Source: Anaeromicrobium sediminis (GTDB lineage Bacteria; Bacillota; Clostridia; Peptostreptococcales; Thermotaleaceae). From it: a stretch of 64,000 nt of DNA. The first letter of the stretch is position 1. Every line of letters starts with the position of its first letter. Positions 24,810 through 33,934 of this stretch are shown here, one piece after another. Both the position numbers and the translations under genes were made by a program. The DNA is taken from assembly GCF_002270055.1 (NCBI RefSeq), contig NZ_NIBG01000022.1, forward strand, positions 1-64,000. Reading direction: 5' to 3'. Below the pieces are notes generated by a model. The model made no database searches, was not told the DNA's origin, and worked only from the letters and a program-made list of their open reading frames with translations.

Positions 24810-25871
24810 ATGAAGAAAATAGAGAACCAGTTATTAAAATATAAAAAGATGAATAAGACTATAATTACCATAATATTAATTGTATTTGCTTGTGTAATTA
24901 CATATAGGGGATCAGTGATGGGGTCCTTATCATTGATGGTTATTATTCCTTTTGTCTGTAGAATGTTCTATGACCAAACAGCTCATATTGTGGCCATATC
25001 CTTAATTATAGGAGCTATTAGTGGATTTTTTAATGTTCTTGGATTTGGTATTTTATTTCCTCTAATTTTTAGTATTTCTTCCCTATGTGGAGTATTTGGT
25101 GCAATGAGTTTGAAAAAAGTATACAATGAACCTATAAAAAAGAAAAAAATATTATATTTAATCTTGAGCATTATACTTCTGCGGGCAGGCATATCTATTA
25201 ATGTAGAAGCCACTGGTACACCTTGGGGTTACATGGAGGCTAAGGAAAAAATAAATTCTTATGTGAAAAAAAATTATGAGGATGGAACTTTAAAGTATAA
25301 AAAAACGTCATATAATTGGTACATGGATAATTACTATAATGTGTATGAATATTTTGTTAGAGGATCATCACAAGAAGTTCATATAGACTATAGTAAGCGT
25401 AAAGAAATATATGATCAATTTAAGTTTGAAATGGAACAATTATATACATATGAAAGGGAAATAGAATTACAAGGGATTTTAAATGGTCTTATGGATAAGA
25501 ATTTAAGGGTATCAGCTGGTATAGAAACAGAGGACTATATAACTAGGGATGAATTAAATGATCATTATTATAATCTAACCTATGATATGGAAAAATTCAA
25601 CAAGACTAAAGAGAAAAGAGAAAAATTAAATAATAAAATAACCTATATCATAAGAATTAAAGATAATGAAATGAAAGACTTAATACTATCTAAAGAAGAA
25701 TTAACAGATTTAGCAATTAAGATACGAAATACAATAGGTGTACATGAAATAAATTTTTTAAGGGTGACCGTAAAATGCTCTAATGGAGAGGATAGTTCCT
25801 ATGAAGTTTGGTTTGACAAAAATACAGACGAGGAAGGTATAATAAAAAACTATAAGTATGAAAAAAAGTAA
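24810..25871 (+). CDS. Membrane protein of unknown function between the two Spo0E-like genes
   Basis: This 353-aa protein has about four transmembrane helices in residues 17-137 (TIITIILIVFACVITY; SLMVIIPFVC; VAISLIIGAISGFFNVLGFGILFPLIFSI; ILYLILSIILLRAG), then a hydrophilic domain of about 215 residues rich in Lys, Glu and Tyr with a repeated-strand feel (YYNVYEYFVRGSSQEVHIDY...). I recognise no family. Its weak ribosome binding site (GGGTAGGG) and position between duplicated Spo0E-like units suggest that it was moved or kept with them. It could be a sensor or envelope protein; nothing in the sequence proves this. Confidence 0.7.
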   Translation: MKKIENQLLKYKKMNKTIITIILIVFACVITYRGSVMGSLSLMVIIPFVCRMFYDQTAHIVAISLIIGAISGFFNVLGFGILFPLIFSISSLCGVFGAMSLKKVYNEPIKKKKILYLILSIILLRAGISINVEATGTPWGYMEAKEKINSYVKKNYEDGTLKYKKTSYNWYMDNYYNVYEYFVRGSSQEVHIDYSKRKEIYDQFKFEMEQLYTYEREIELQGILNGLMDKNLRVSAGIETEDYITRDELNDHYYNLTYDMEKFNKTKEKREKLNNKITYIIRIKDNEMKDLILSKEELTDLAIKIRNTIGVHEINFLRVTVKCSNGEDSSYEVWFDKNTDEEGIIKNYKYEKK

Positions 25872-26027
25872 TCTTTATTGGAATATAATCCTGTTTATAA
25901 TATGTAGGACTTAGGAACTAAAAAGGATTTTTTGCATTTCATATTACAAAATACTACATTTTTTTTATGTTTTTAATATTAGAATGTATAAAGTATACTA
26001 AGTTAAAGTTGGAAAGGAGACTAATTA

Positions 26028-26198
26028 TTGAGCAAAGAAAAAATAGTAAAAGGTCAGATAGAAAAATATAAAGAGAACCTTAATACTGTTTTAGAGGACG
26101 ACAACGTTAATTTAGTTGATGAAGAAATTTTAAAAATAAGTGAACATCTAGATAAATTAATAGTTGAATATTATAGAGAAAATAAAAAGTGTGAATAA
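26028..26198 (+). CDS. Spo0E-like aspartyl-phosphate phosphatase, copy 2
   Basis: This 56-aa paralogue of the gene at 24509 starts with TTG (the only start in frame near GGAAAGGAG, eight bases upstream). The motif reads SEHLDKLI within DEEILKISEHLDKLIVEYYRENK. The conserved ends (KIVKGQIE and YYRENK-CE) are identical to copy 1 apart from one residue; the middle has diverged. It probably also acts on Spo0A~P or a related response regulator. It has its own upstream region without a LexA-like box, so the two copies may answer different signals. Confidence 0.83.
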   Translation: MSKEKIVKGQIEKYKENLNTVLEDDNVNLVDEEILKISEHLDKLIVEYYRENKKCE

Positions 26199-26208
26199 AT
26201 TGATGCAA

Positions 26209-26246
26209 CGAGCTCTTACTAGATTGAAAACTAGTTAAGAGCTTTT
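26209..26246 (+). terminator. Terminator of Spo0E-like copy 2
   Basis: AGCTCTTACTAG with CTAGTTAAGAGCT and five T; paralogous to the hairpin at 24683. Confidence 0.8.
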
Positions 26247-26357
26247 TAGATTATTAAAGTTTTATCTATATATGTGGAGGAATAGTGGGTGTAAAGGGAT
26301 AAATAAAGAAGTATAACTTTTCGTAATATAATAAGAAATTTTAAAAGGAGGTTAATT

Positions 26358-27539
26358 ATGAATAGAGATTTTAACAAAGTAATATGTAGAAAGAATAATT
26401 ATGCAGCAAAATATGATGAGTTAGAGTTGAAATTTGGAAGGGATGATCTAGTGTCCATGTGGGTTGCAGATATGGATTTTGAGTCGGCTAAACCCATAAA
26501 AGATGCCATAATAAAAAGGGCAGAGCAAGGTATATTTGGTTATACTTCAAGACCTGATTCCTATTACGAGGCCATGACCCAGTGGTATAAGAGAAGATAT
26601 GATTGGAATATTGATAAATCAAAATTAATCCACAGTATAGGAGTATGTACATCCCTAAGCATTATAGTGGATAAATTTACTAAACCAGGAGATAAAATAA
26701 TTGTTCAATCTCCTGTCTATTATCCATTTTTTGACGTGGTAGTAGATAATGAAAGAGAATTAGTTTTAAATCCCCTAAAGAAAATAGATGATAATTATGT
26801 TATGGACTATGAAGATTTAGAAAATAAAATGGATGAAAATATTAAATTTCTAATTCTATGTAATCCTCATAATCCAGTTGGAAGAGTCTGGACAAAGGAA
26901 GAGTTAACTAGGTTAGGAGAAATTTGCCTAAAGCATAATGTGATGGTCATATCCGATGAGATCCATGGAGACCTAGTATATGGAGATAAAGTATATACTC
27001 CCTTTGCATCCATATCAGAAGAATTAAACAATAATACTATTACATGTTTATCAGCTACAAAGACTTTCAATATTGCAGGCCTTCAAGCATCCTTTGCCAT
27101 ATTCCCAGATGAGAGTATGTATAATATCTTTGAAAGGACCCTTGGTATATTAGATATTAAGAGAAATAATTGCTTTAGTTTAGTAGCTGTAGAAGCAGCT
27201 TATAGATATGGGGAAGAATGGTTAAATGATCTATTAGTATACTTAAAATCTAATATGGATTTCTTAAAAGAATACTGTGAGAAAAACATACCAGAAATTG
27301 TGACTAATAGACCGGAAGGAACCTATTTAGCATGGCTAAACTGTGAAGGATTAGGTTTATCTGATGAAGATTTAGTTGACTTTATGATAAATAAAGCTAA
27401 GGTTGGATTAGATGCTGGAAATTGGTTTGGTGAAGAGGGGAAGGGATATATGAGAATAAATGTAGCTTGTCCTAGAACCATGTTGGAGCAGGGTCTTAAA
27501 AATATTGAAGAGGCAGTAAAGAAATACATTAGAAAATAG
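26358..27539 (+). CDS. MalY/PatB-family PLP-dependent C-S lyase (aminotransferase fold I)
   Basis: This 393-aa cytosolic enzyme is related to cystathionine beta-lyase PatB/MalY. Characteristic stretches are VSMWVADMDFESAKPI near 35, GIFGYTSRPDSYYEAM near 65, ILCNPHNPVGRVWTKEEL near 165-182, and the PLP lysine in SATKTFNIAGLQ near 233. The C-terminal GYMRINVACPR arginine binds the substrate carboxylate. It releases homocysteine or thiols from cystathionine or cysteine conjugates. AAAGGAGG precedes the ATG. It converges with the hpd operon across a bidirectional terminator. Confidence 0.93.
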   Translation: MNRDFNKVICRKNNYAAKYDELELKFGRDDLVSMWVADMDFESAKPIKDAIIKRAEQGIFGYTSRPDSYYEAMTQWYKRRYDWNIDKSKLIHSIGVCTSLSIIVDKFTKPGDKIIVQSPVYYPFFDVVVDNERELVLNPLKKIDDNYVMDYEDLENKMDENIKFLILCNPHNPVGRVWTKEELTRLGEICLKHNVMVISDEIHGDLVYGDKVYTPFASISEELNNNTITCLSATKTFNIAGLQASFAIFPDESMYNIFERTLGILDIKRNNCFSLVAVEAAYRYGEEWLNDLLVYLKSNMDFLKEYCEKNIPEIVTNRPEGTYLAWLNCEGLGLSDEDLVDFMINKAKVGLDAGNWFGEEGKGYMRINVACPRTMLEQGLKNIEEAVKKYIRK

Positions 27540-27543
27540 GTAA

Positions 27544-27573
27544 AAGGGTATCTTAGTTTTTTAAGATACCCTT
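27544..27573. terminator. Bidirectional terminator between the PatB-like gene and the hpd operon
   Basis: AAGGGTATCTTA with TAAGATACCCTT around a loop of six T (six A on the other strand). Confidence 0.75.
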
Positions 27574-27578
27574 AACAT

Positions 27579-28514
27579 TTAAAATGGAGTTTCGTGGCCT
27601 ATATAACAGGCAATATCATTATCTAAGAAGATAGTCTGTATTTTTTCCAATTTATCATGGGAAGTGGGTTCTTCATTTTTATACTTGTATTCATATCCAA
27701 GCTGAGTCCACTTAGAGTCTCCCATTCTATGAAAGGGAAGGATATTTATTTCAAATAAATCTAATTCTTTCATGAAACTAACCATATGATTTATATTATC
27801 TTGTGTATCGTTAAAATCTTTTATGACAGGCATTCTAAGAACTAATCTTCCAGGCCATTTAGATTCTTTTAAACTTCTTATGTTTTCAAGGATCCTATCA
27901 TTATAAACTCCAGTTTTTTCTTTGTGTTTATTTTTATCCATGTGTTTTACATCTATAAAGGCAAAATCAACATAATTCATCACATTTAAAAATATGGAAT
28001 TGTCCACATAACCAGTAGTTTCTATGGCCGTATGAATATATCTATCTCTGCATTTTTTTAGTATTTTTAGTAAGAAGTCATGTTGCACAAATGGCTCTCC
28101 TCCACTAAAGGTGACTCCTCCATTTTCTCCCCAATATTGTCTATCCCTATCCATTATTTTTAATAGTTCATCTACTTCATAATACTTTCCACACAATTTT
28201 AAAGCCTCATAAAAACACGCTTTTGTACATGAAAAGGTAGTACATTTTCTGCAAAGGTCCCAATTTAATACTAATTTATTTTCTTTAATAGTAATGGAAT
28301 CATGGGGGCATTTATCTATACATCTACTACATCCTTTAGAAACCTTACATTTACTAGATGCAAACATTACTTTTTCACATAATCTCCAGCTCTCTGGATT
28401 TGCACACCATTCACAATGGAGGGGACATCCTGATAAAAAAAATAAGGTTCTACATCCAGGACCATCATGAACTGAATAACTTTGTATATCAAACAATAAT
28501 CCCTTTGCACTCAA
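27579..28514 (-). CDS. hpdA: 4-hydroxyphenylacetate decarboxylase activating enzyme (radical SAM)
   Basis: This 311-aa activase generates the glycyl radical on HpdB. The radical SAM motif is CPLHCEWC in FDIQSYSVHDGPGCRTLFF context. An inserted ferredoxin-like region supplies two further clusters (CKVSKGCSRCIDKC and CRKCTTFSCTKAC). GGVTFSGGEP near 150 contacts SAM. Its C-terminus (SKWTQLGYEY...IACYIGHETPF) closely follows what I recall of Clostridioides difficile HpdA. TTG at 28514 lies eight bases after AAGGAG; GTG at 28523, overlapping the MFS stop codon, is the alternative. Last gene of the operon. Confidence 0.92.
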   Translation of the reverse strand: MSAKGLLFDIQSYSVHDGPGCRTLFFLSGCPLHCEWCANPESWRLCEKVMFASSKCKVSKGCSRCIDKCPHDSITIKENKLVLNWDLCRKCTTFSCTKACFYEALKLCGKYYEVDELLKIMDRDRQYWGENGGVTFSGGEPFVQHDFLLKILKKCRDRYIHTAIETTGYVDNSIFLNVMNYVDFAFIDVKHMDKNKHKEKTGVYNDRILENIRSLKESKWPGRLVLRMPVIKDFNDTQDNINHMVSFMKELDLFEINILPFHRMGDSKWTQLGYEYKYKNEEPTSHDKLEKIQTIFLDNDIACYIGHETPF

Positions 28515-28519
28515 TTTAA

Positions 28520-29782
28520 TCACTCCTTAGGTTTAGCTGAAAGGGGCAAGAAGAATGCTACTATGGAGGAGACAGCAAAGGAACAAGTTGCAAATATTAT
28601 GGAATATTTATAGTTTCCAGATGAATCGTATAAATAACCACCCATATAACTTCCTACAGCAGGGCCAATACCCATAACAACTAAGGTTGCTGCACCCCAA
28701 ATTTTTCCTAGGGTTTTTCTTCCATATATGGCACCAGCATATCCGGCCACTCCACCTGGTTCTATGGCCCAATAAATTGCAAATAAAATACAAGCAATTA
28801 AACCAAATACAATGGTGGATTTAGTCATTAAGAGTAATATGCATGCTACTACTCCCACTAGAGGAGCAAATATGAGCATCTTCTTTCTTCCTAAAGATTC
28901 TACAGGAGAATTAATTACTACCTTATCAGCTATTTTCCCCATAAGGGGCATGGTAAATATACCAGCAACCCCAATCATTACATATAGATTAGTGGCAGTT
29001 GAAAGGGATAGTTTAACATCTCTTGTCCAATACATGACAACCTGAGTCCAAATCAAAAACTCGGCTACCATACTAGTTAAAAATGCTATTATGGCACCCC
29101 AAATAGCACCTTGTGAATAAGCCTCTTTAAGACTCCATACATATTCAGTAGAGTCTTTTTTACCCCCTGATTTATCCATACCAAAGGGTGCAATTCCATA
29201 ATCCTCTGGATTTTTCTTAGCAACTAATGATGCTATTACTAAGGCTACAAATACAACTATAGCCAAACCTTTCATGGCAAGGCGCCAATCCATAGTTAAA
29301 AGAACCTTTTTAACTCCTAAACTCAAAATTACTTGAGCTACAGGGGCTCCCATAAAAGCTATTCCCCACATGGTACCATAGGATTTTCCCGTATACCATT
29401 TTCGGACAGATATGGTAGATGAAACCCACAGCATACCAGTTCCAATTCCAGCAAAGATTACATAGGGAATTAAATAGGCCATATAAGTATGGGCATTACT
29501 AGTAATATAAAAGCCCAGGGCAGCACAAACAGAGCCAATGGCATAAGCTGGTTTCGTTCCCCATTTATCTATGATCATACCACTGAAAAATGCTGTTATG
29601 GCATATACTGTCATCATTAAGGAGTACCCTAAGGATAACTGAGATATACTCCATCCCAAGTCTTTAGACATTGGTCCCAACAAAACTGAGAAGGTTGCCC
29701 TATATCCAAAGAGACAAAACACTGCAAGCCAAGAGGCTAAAACTACCATATGACCCAAATGTCTACTTTGTTTTTCGTCCAT
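28520..29782 (-). CDS. MFS transporter of the oxalate/formate antiporter type, in the hpd operon
   Basis: This 420-aa protein has 12 predicted transmembrane helices. The major facilitator loop motif appears after helix 2 (GMIIDKWGTKPAYAIG), and family features include LGPMSKDLGWSISQLSLGYSL and GIGTGMLWVSSTISVRKW. Position between hpdC and hpdA suggests import of 4-hydroxyphenylacetate or export of p-cresol, but this is inference. AAAGGAGG precedes the ATG. The stop overlaps the alternative hpdA GTG. A 9-bp inverted repeat at 29801-29840 separates it from hpdC and may tune relative expression. Confidence 0.85.
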   Translation of the reverse strand: MDEKQSRHLGHMVVLASWLAVFCLFGYRATFSVLLGPMSKDLGWSISQLSLGYSLMMTVYAITAFFSGMIIDKWGTKPAYAIGSVCAALGFYITSNAHTYMAYLIPYVIFAGIGTGMLWVSSTISVRKWYTGKSYGTMWGIAFMGAPVAQVILSLGVKKVLLTMDWRLAMKGLAIVVFVALVIASLVAKKNPEDYGIAPFGMDKSGGKKDSTEYVWSLKEAYSQGAIWGAIIAFLTSMVAEFLIWTQVVMYWTRDVKLSLSTATNLYVMIGVAGIFTMPLMGKIADKVVINSPVESLGRKKMLIFAPLVGVVACILLLMTKSTIVFGLIACILFAIYWAIEPGGVAGYAGAIYGRKTLGKIWGAATLVVMGIGPAVGSYMGGYLYDSSGNYKYSIIFATCSFAVSSIVAFFLPLSAKPKE

Positions 29783-29800
29783 AAAAAAACCTCCTTTAGT

Positions 29801-29840
29801 AGGGTTAGATATTAATTAATAAAATTTAATGTCTAACCCT
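29801..29840 (-). promoter_or_regulatory. Intercistronic inverted repeat between hpdC and the MFS gene
   Basis: AGGGTTAGA and TCTAACCCT form a perfect 9-bp stem with a 22-base AT-rich loop in a 147-base gap within the operon. There is no strong T tract, so it is more likely a processing, stability or partial-attenuation hairpin than a full terminator. Confidence 0.5.
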
Positions 29841-29929
29841 GTTATTTAACTTTGAAATAAATTACTTCCAATCTTAATTTATATGACTGAAGTAAGTTCA
29901 CATACCTTTAGCTTGTAAACTGTATATAA

Positions 29930-30196
29930 CTATATCTTTTCATACCCATTACAAGTAATAGCATTTAAATCTCCATAGGTCCAGCTTCTATCTTCAAGGC
30001 CACTGCATGTGCCAATATTATCTTCATTAGGATTAGAGAAGTGAGCACAATTTTTACACTTAGATGATTGAGAAAACTTAGGGCATATATCCGTATCAGT
30101 GAGTATTACTTCATTAGTAACTCTGCAAAATCCTTTAGCCACATCAATAGTAGCGAAATTTAAACAATCACTGTGATTAAACTTTTTAGTTTCCAT
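29930..30196 (-). CDS. hpdC: 4-hydroxyphenylacetate decarboxylase small subunit
   Basis: This 88-aa iron-sulfur subunit binds HpdB and is needed for decarboxylase assembly and radical control. His8, Cys11, Cys24, Cys38, Cys47, Cys50, Cys64 and Cys82 give exactly one His plus seven Cys, the ligand set for the two [4Fe-4S] clusters (HisCys3 and Cys4) known for HpdC. HSDCLNF and LNAITCNGYE match the family ends. The ATG shares its A with the hpdB TAA stop (TAATG), so translation is coupled. This subunit separates true HpdB from indoleacetate and phenylacetate decarboxylases, which lack it. Confidence 0.93.
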   Translation of the reverse strand: METKKFNHSDCLNFATIDVAKGFCRVTNEVILTDTDICPKFSQSSKCKNCAHFSNPNEDNIGTCSGLEDRSWTYGDLNAITCNGYEKI

Positions 30197-32916
30197 TATA
30201 TCACTCCTTCGTATTCAGTTCTTGCAATAACTTCGTCTTGAATAGGTTTACCAATTTCACACCAATATTGCGTGAACCCTGCAACACGAACCATTAAATC
30301 CCTATAATTTTCAGGTTTTTTCTGAGCATCCCTAAGCATCTTAGAATCTACAATATTATATTGAATATGGAATCCTCCCTTTCTCATATAAGCGCGAGTA
30401 AGGTCTAATAACTTTCTAGAACCAGCTATGCCCTGTATTGCACTTGGATGAACCTTTAAGTTCATCTGAGAGTTTTGAGATTTAGTATGATCCCATACGG
30501 TTGCAGAATTAAATAATGCATAAGGTCCATTTTTATCTGTACCAGGATATGCAGACATGGAACCATCAGCATAAGTGGTACCACCTAGGCGACCATCAGC
30601 ACTTGCCAAAGTTGCTCTACCTTGAGCACCATGGGTTGATACGGATATTTGACAAGCATATAATGGTTTTGCATAAAGGGACTCATAATTATGGCACATT
30701 TTACAGAACCAATCTTCATATTCCTTTAATATGGAGTCCGCATAAATATTATCATTGCCATATTTAGGAGCTAGTAGACAATCACCGTAAATATCATCAT
30801 AGTCATGACCTCCAGGAAGCTTAACCTGATCTGCTAGGGAGTAACTACCAATCTTCTCTGCATTTTCAAAACCGAAATTATTAAGGATTGAATTAGTCAT
30901 TTCCTCAATTGTGTATTTTTTATCTTCATATACTAATTTTTTAAGGGCAACTAAAGAGTTGACCATATTAGTAGTACCACAACTTTCAATATTATAGGTG
31001 CCATTATATCTATATCCTAAATGACCAATATGGTGACCCGTATCCAAACAATCAGGCTTTAACATGGAACTAAATATGGACATGTTGTGTCTTCTCCAAA
31101 TATCGTGTTGGACGTTATTAGTCGTAGTTAAACAATCACAAGTCATTTCATAGTAATTTTTAAATACTTTCCATAATTCTTCATAAGTATGAAGTTTTTT
31201 GTTGTGAGGTGGATACACTTGAATTCCTGTTCTATGGTCTTTACCATTAGAAAGGACTAATTCTAATACCTTAGGATTAGCTATAAAATGCACTCCTACG
31301 CTAGTAGGTTGACCAGCACCACCAGGAATGTGATAGTTTTTATTATTTAAATGGAGTTCCTTCCAGCAACATGGGGAGGTTTCTAAACATCCACCTATGG
31401 CAAAGGAACGAGCTTTACTTATGGTCATACCTTCAGGTCCATATTGGTCCATTATAAATTGAATTCCACCCTGATTATTCATCCATGCAGGATAACCAGT
31501 ACCTGTCTTATCACATTCAATACATTTTAATAAGAATTCTTCTGGCAATTTTTCATCATATAATACGGATAGGGTAGGTTGTGGAGTGGCACAGGTAATT
31601 CCTGCTTCTACTATTAACATTTCAAGATCATTTGCAGCAGATACTCCATCCTTTGTAAGACCACCAAGACTTAGATTGTTAAAGGTATTACCAGATAAAA
31701 CGCCTCCAACTACTCCCATGGAAGCAAAACAATCTATACAAGTCATTTTAACCCTATGAAGTTCTAATAATTCTAATACTTCATCTTCAGTAATCCTATC
31801 AGCTTCCATATCCTGTTCAAACCATGGATATAGTACTTGGCCTAATCTTCCTGGAGACAATCCAGATATGGCATCTTCATTTAAACAGGCAATATGTACT
31901 ATATAAGTTAATTGAAGGGCCTCTCTGAAGGTACGAGGTTTATTATGGGCTATCCAATCTAAACAATTGAAAATTTCTTCATATTCATTCTTTTGAGTAG
32001 GATCTTCAGTTATATTAGAAAGTCTCTTAGCTTCTTTAGCATAGTTTAATATCCAGGTTTGAATTCCTTCTAAAACTAGTCTAACGGCTTCGTAGAAATA
32101 TAGTCTGTCCATACCTACTAATCCATCTCCACCAGCTCGACCGGCCACTTCTCCTCGACAATCTTTAGCTATTTCTATAAGCTTGTCAAATCCATATTCA
32201 AGGGGATAATAGTAGTTTATAACTTCACGACCTTGAGGAAGTGTATATCCTGAATCAAACATACAAATGAGTGTACGCATGATATTTTCTTTCATTTTAT
32301 ATTCTGGAACCATCTGTTCATATTTGTGGCCCACATCATCTACAGATTTACCAACCCACATTTTAGCAAGCTTAACTAGTACGGGAACTTCTTCCTTTCT
32401 CATTCCAAATTTTCCTGCTATTGATACTATATTTCCAAAGCTCTCCGTAACATTTCCGCCTCCTGTACCAAATTTAGAAAGTTCGTCAGCACTTGTACTA
32501 CCTCTTTCTAAAGCATCCTGGTAAAGTTCATCTTCTTTGGCAACGAAAAAACCTTCAGATAGCCAAGGCATAGGAAAAGAACCCCTATAGAAACTAGCCT
32601 TTTGCATTACTAATTTTTCACCAGGAAAGATTATTGGAGTCAAATGTGAGAAAGCACACTTTAAACTTTCAGCTCTTCTTACTACAGTCACTTCACCCTC
32701 AAGTTCGTTCCACTTTCTTGTATACCAATAAGGAAATTCTATATTAGCAGAAGATAAAGTATCATAATAAATATTTCTGAGTTTTTCTGCCCTTGGTGTT
32801 GGCTTTTTAACTATCTCCCTGTTTATCATTTCATTAGGAGCCTTTCCTCCCGATTGAAAGTTGATGGGTAGACCCTTCGCTGCTAAAATATCAGCTAATT
32901 TTTTTGTATTACCCAT
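30196..32916 (-). CDS. hpdB: 4-hydroxyphenylacetate decarboxylase glycyl radical subunit (p-cresol forming)
   Basis: This 906-aa glycyl-radical enzyme decarboxylates 4-hydroxyphenylacetate, the product of tyrosine fermentation, to p-cresol. The active-site thiyl Cys510 and acid Glu512 stand in IGGCLETSP. The glycyl radical loop is RVAGFTQYW with Gly near 880. Both match the HPAD pattern rather than pyruvate formate-lyase or choline lyase. The C-terminal [10 protein letters not shown] is also HPAD-like. GGGGG precedes the ATG. Gene order is hpdB-hpdC-MFS-hpdA, whereas C. difficile, as I recall it, has hpdB-C-A without the transporter. No regulator gene is adjacent. Confidence 0.95.
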   Translation of the reverse strand: MGNTKKLADILAAKGLPINFQSGGKAPNEMINREIVKKPTPRAEKLRNIYYDTLSSANIEFPYWYTRKWNELEGEVTVVRRAESLKCAFSHLTPIIFPGEKLVMQKASFYRGSFPMPWLSEGFFVAKEDELYQDALERGSTSADELSKFGTGGGNVTESFGNIVSIAGKFGMRKEEVPVLVKLAKMWVGKSVDDVGHKYEQMVPEYKMKENIMRTLICMFDSGYTLPQGREVINYYYPLEYGFDKLIEIAKDCRGEVAGRAGGDGLVGMDRLYFYEAVRLVLEGIQTWILNYAKEAKRLSNITEDPTQKNEYEEIFNCLDWIAHNKPRTFREALQLTYIVHIACLNEDAISGLSPGRLGQVLYPWFEQDMEADRITEDEVLELLELHRVKMTCIDCFASMGVVGGVLSGNTFNNLSLGGLTKDGVSAANDLEMLIVEAGITCATPQPTLSVLYDEKLPEEFLLKCIECDKTGTGYPAWMNNQGGIQFIMDQYGPEGMTISKARSFAIGGCLETSPCCWKELHLNNKNYHIPGGAGQPTSVGVHFIANPKVLELVLSNGKDHRTGIQVYPPHNKKLHTYEELWKVFKNYYEMTCDCLTTTNNVQHDIWRRHNMSIFSSMLKPDCLDTGHHIGHLGYRYNGTYNIESCGTTNMVNSLVALKKLVYEDKKYTIEEMTNSILNNFGFENAEKIGSYSLADQVKLPGGHDYDDIYGDCLLAPKYGNDNIYADSILKEYEDWFCKMCHNYESLYAKPLYACQISVSTHGAQGRATLASADGRLGGTTYADGSMSAYPGTDKNGPYALFNSATVWDHTKSQNSQMNLKVHPSAIQGIAGSRKLLDLTRAYMRKGGFHIQYNIVDSKMLRDAQKKPENYRDLMVRVAGFTQYWCEIGKPIQDEVIARTEYEGVI

Positions 32917-33117
32917 TTTTTAAACCCCCTTTACCTATTAAAAAAAATCTGCTCACCCAAAATTATTATATTCGAATAAAATTGGCTTATGCCATAAATG
33001 TGATTTTATTTAGATATTAGTTATTAAATAGACAACTTTGTGATTATTATCATTGTATTGATAAATTTCCTCATGTATAATTTATATAAAAATATTAAAA
33101 AGGCTGGGATAGTTCAA

Positions 33118-33465
33118 ATGAAAATAGCAATAATTATTAGAAAAGAAACGGCAGATAGATGTACTGGTAAAGGTTGTATGAGGGCTTTTTTCAAAAAAGA
33201 AGATTCCTTTAAAAGATATGAAGGAATGGAAGATGTGGAACTTGTGGCATTCATGCACAGTGGTGGAGATTTGGAGTATAAGATAAATAAGTTAAAGGAA
33301 TTAGGTGTAGATGTAATTCATGTTTCAACTTGTATGAGGGGAAAATATGAAAATTATGAAGGGTTAGTTCATGAACTTGCTAAAGATTTTGATGTTATAG
33401 GTTATACCCATGGTTCAGAGAATGGAAAAAGTAGAGATACTGTAAGTATAATAAGAGAAAAATAG
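33118..33465 (+). CDS. CGGC-domain small protein
   Basis: This 115-aa cytosolic protein starts MKIAIIIRKETADRCTGKGCM, typical of the CGGC domain found in anaerobes, thought to bind metal through conserved cysteines. Further features are FMHSGGD near 50 and VSTCMRGK near 77, which give the usual Cys set. An upstream in-frame start at 33040 would add a hydrophobic extension with no ribosome binding site, so ATG at 33118 is preferred (weak AGGCTGGGA upstream). It is divergent from hpdB, but a link is not established. A strong terminator follows. Confidence 0.8.
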   Translation: MKIAIIIRKETADRCTGKGCMRAFFKKEDSFKRYEGMEDVELVAFMHSGGDLEYKINKLKELGVDVIHVSTCMRGKYENYEGLVHELAKDFDVIGYTHGSENGKSRDTVSIIREK

Positions 33466-33471
33466 GGTTCT

Positions 33472-33515
33472 AAAAGGATTTGTTGGTTAATATTAACTAA
33501 TAATTCCTTTTTAGT
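33472..33515 (+). terminator. Terminator of the CGGC gene
   Basis: AAAAGGA...TTAGTTAATA/TATTAACTAA...TCCTTTTT imperfect long stem ending in T-rich DNA, just after the stop codon. Confidence 0.7.
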
Positions 33516-33551
33516 TTATATATTAAAAGTTATACAGAAGGGGGATTGATC

Positions 33552-33767
33552 ATGAAGTGTATAGAATGTGGGGGAAATATGAAGGGGCGAGGCTCAAGAT
33601 TTAGTTGTGAAAAATGTCACATAGACTATGAAATAAAATTTAAGTGTGAGAAATGTGGATCAAAGCCTGATGAATTATCATCCTGTGCAGCTATTAATTA
33701 TTTTTGTCCAACTTGTAAGGAATTAAAATCTAGAGAGAAAATGGATAAAGCGTTTATAAAAATATAG
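33552..33767 (+). CDS. Small zinc-ribbon protein (YfgJ-like)
   Basis: This 71-aa protein has three CxxC pairs plus a cysteine in the middle: CIECGG, CEKCH, CEKCG and CPTCK, spaced as in small double zinc-ribbon proteins annotated YfgJ. ATG at 33552 follows AAGGGGG by nine bases; a TTG six bases earlier is rejected. Role unknown; such proteins probably bind zinc and nucleic acid or protein. Single gene with its own terminator. Confidence 0.8.
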   Translation: MKCIECGGNMKGRGSRFSCEKCHIDYEIKFKCEKCGSKPDELSSCAAINYFCPTCKELKSREKMDKAFIKI

Positions 33768-33774
33768 AATTATA

Positions 33775-33810
33775 AAAAAGTCCTAGTTAAATTTAACTAG
33801 GACTTTTTTA
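33775..33810 (+). terminator. Terminator of the zinc-ribbon gene
   Basis: AAAGTCCTAGTTAAAT with ATTTAACTAGGACTTT, a near-perfect palindrome with A and T tracts on both sides. Confidence 0.85.
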
Positions 33811-33895
33811 TTTTTAGCGTTGCTCCTAAATTACATTAATATATCACCTATGTGTAACATACTAGGGAAAATTTGAATATAAATATATTATCAAA

Positions 33896-33910
33896 TGAAA
33901 ATGATTATCG
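33896..33910 (+). promoter_or_regulatory. Fur-box-like sequence upstream of asnB
   Basis: TGAAAATGATTATCG matches the 7-1-7 Fur consensus TGATAATNATTATCA except at two positions, 25 bases before the asnB start. It lies in AT-rich DNA, where chance matches are common. Confidence 0.3.
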
Positions 33911-33934
33911 AATGATAAAAGAGGAGGAAGAAAT

